This document shows positions 6,611 to 7,289 of a DNA stretch of 7,289 nucleotides, piece after piece. The translations under genes and the position numbers were made by a program. Numbering within the stretch: the first letter of the stretch is position 1; the number at the start of each line of letters is the position of its first letter. The DNA comes from Spirochaetaceae bacterium UBA1306 (GTDB lineage Bacteria > Spirochaetota > Spirochaetia > Treponematales > Rectinemataceae), in the NCBI GenBank assembly GCA_002307245.1, contig DBTW01000115.1, positions 1-7,289 of the forward strand, written 5' to 3'. Under the pieces are notes generated by a model, which saw only the letters and a list, made by a program, of their open reading frames with translations, had not been told where the DNA came from and ran no database searches.

Positions 6611-6617
6611 AGGAGGA
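6611..6617 (+). promoter_or_regulatory. Consensus Shine-Dalgarno of the lipoprotein gene
   Basis: AGGAGGA, 8 bases before ATG 6626. It is the strongest ribosome site in the window, which suggests high translation and confirms the start. Confidence 0.8.
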
Positions 6618-6625
6618 TTTAGAAA

Positions 6626-7289
6626 ATGAACAAAATCTCTAATTTAACTATTATTATGTTGTCGCTTGCTCTCGCGATCGGGCTTGCAGCCTGCAATCAA
6701 GCGACAAGCAACAAGCCCACCTCGACGGACACGACCACAACTACGACGACAAGCCGCTCCGGCTTCCCTTCGAACGGGGCGACAGTGCCGGTGGATCAGA
6801 TCACGGCCCTACGCTGGAACGTCGTGCAGTCGGGAGCGGTCAGCGTGTATGATCCGACCCTCTCCACGAGCTCCAGCACGGTAATTGACCAAGCGAAGAC
6901 GGCAAGGCTGTATTTCTGCGTCTCCTTCGGGAAGAACGGCGAAAGCGCGGCCGTAAATTACCAGCTCAGCGCCGACGAGTGGACAGCCACAGATGATTCC
7001 ACCACCCCATCCGTGGTCAGCGTTCCGATCGAGACGATCATAGAGAAATACTTCGGGAATGCCTCGAACCCCGCCCTCACGATAGGCGAAACCTATGCCT
7101 GGCAGGTCAGCGTGATCGATTCCCTCGGGAACAAGGTGGCGGACACTTCCGTCTATACCTTCACCGTCGCCCCGCCCCATCCCTCAGCCGTAAAGCTCGG
7201 CCATGACTTCCAGGGATACTACTTCGAGTGGAGCGTCCCCACTGGCTCCTTTAGCGATGGGGCATTGGTCTACAGCTATGGCTTTAATG
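6626..7289 (+). CDS. Lipoprotein with Thr/Ser-rich linker and Ig/FN3-like region (3' end outside window)
   Basis: An open frame of 221 complete codons runs off the right edge. Residues 1-22 form a lipoprotein signal peptide (MNKIS, hydrophobic core, lipobox LAAC with acylated C23), so the mature protein should be tethered to a membrane, probably exposed outward. Residues 24-47 are a Thr/Ser-rich linker including six consecutive threonines written with mixed codons. Then comes SNGATVPVDQITALRW, and later LTIGETYAWQVSVIDSLGN (about 151-169) with VYTFTVAPPHPS. This 'TYxWxVxxxDxxGN...YTFTV' pattern is typical of FN3/Ig-like beta-sandwich repeats in surface proteins. A second repeat may start at about residue 191 (AVKLGHDFQGYYFEWSVP). 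The first codons are AT-rich and the rest is less GC-rich than the operon. No specific function or ligand is recognised. It has its own strong ribosome site and probably its own promoter. Confidence 0.8.
   Translation, partial: MNKISNLTIIMLSLALAIGLAACNQATSNKPTSTDTTTTTTTSRSGFPSNGATVPVDQITALRWNVVQSGAVSVYDPTLSTSSSTVIDQAKTARLYFCVSFGKNGESAAVNYQLSADEWTATDDSTTPSVVSVPIETIIEKYFGNASNPALTIGETYAWQVSVIDSLGNKVADTSVYTFTVAPPHPSAVKLGHDFQGYYFEWSVPTGSFSDGALVYSYGFN

Larger units (their letters stand above)
6514..6625 (+). other. AT-rich intergenic region between the transporter operon and the lipoprotein gene
   Basis: 112 bp with 33 G/C bases (30%), in sharp contrast to the upstream genes. It holds a near-perfect palindrome, TAGAAT (6533-6538; 5 of 6 to a -10 box, with no good -35), TTAACA (6568-6573; 5 of 6 to a -35 box, with no good -10 at normal spacing) and a strong Shine-Dalgarno. 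No GC-rich hairpin followed by a T run is present, so no intrinsic terminator for the operon is visible. Confidence 0.6.

Noticed and set aside
6514..6625. Intrinsic terminator after the permease
   Set aside because: The only stem is the AT-rich 6-bp palindrome, without a following T run; too weak to call a terminator.
6735..6765. Threonine-codon run as a simple repeat or phase-variable tract
   Set aside because: The threonines use mixed codons (ACG, ACC, ACA, ACT), so there is no uniform repeat unit to slip.

Overview
This is a GC-rich window (about two thirds G+C by eye) carrying eight genes, all on the + strand. I found no RNA gene, IS element or CRISPR array. Seven genes (through 6513) are packed with gaps of 15 bases or less or short overlaps, so they probably form one operon. 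After a 112-bp AT-rich gap (30% G+C) an eighth gene runs off the right edge. Host: a diderm bacterium, judged from a periplasmic binding protein with a cleavable signal peptide next to a separate surface-type lipoprotein. The UgpE sequence and the pairing with a DUF4359-like protein recall GC-rich spirochaetes, but this is a weak guess; no phylogenetic marker is present.

Layout: (a) 1-693, the distal part of a glycerol-3-phosphate ABC permease (ugpE). Its reading frame is closed by an in-frame TAG at bases 4-6, although homology appears to continue upstream of the first ATG. (b) 705-1001, a small one-helix protein resembling DUF4359. (c) 1017-3972, a ubiD-ubiA-ubiX trio: a prenylated-FMN-dependent decarboxylase, a membrane prenyltransferase and the flavin prenyltransferase that makes the decarboxylase cofactor. 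The gene order and motifs match the late futalosine menaquinone genes (mqnL-mqnP-mqnM, as in Streptomyces SCO4490-4492). (d) 3969-6513, a complete ABC importer of the nitrate/sulfonate/thiamine-precursor type: periplasmic binding protein, ATPase and permease, joined to ubiX and to each other by 4-7 base overlaps. (e) 6626-7289, the start of a lipoprotein with a Thr/Ser-rich linker and an Ig/FN3-like region.

How the genes may work together: UbiX would supply prenylated FMN to UbiD. UbiA and UbiD would attach a polyprenyl tail to a naphthoate head group and remove its carboxylate, giving demethylmenaquinone. The translationally coupled importer suggests that a head-group precursor, or less likely riboflavin or another aromatic acid, is taken from outside. 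This menaquinone-precursor salvage idea is the most interesting hypothesis here. It rests on gene order and family assignment; no early pathway gene (mqnA-D) and no final methyltransferase lies in the window.

Regulation: a TATACT box with a fair -35 sits so that transcription would start at the A of the ubiX ATG, which lacks a Shine-Dalgarno sequence, so a leaderless internal transcript is possible. The lipoprotein gene has a strong Shine-Dalgarno and an 18-bp near-perfect palindrome in its upstream region. No intrinsic terminator was seen.
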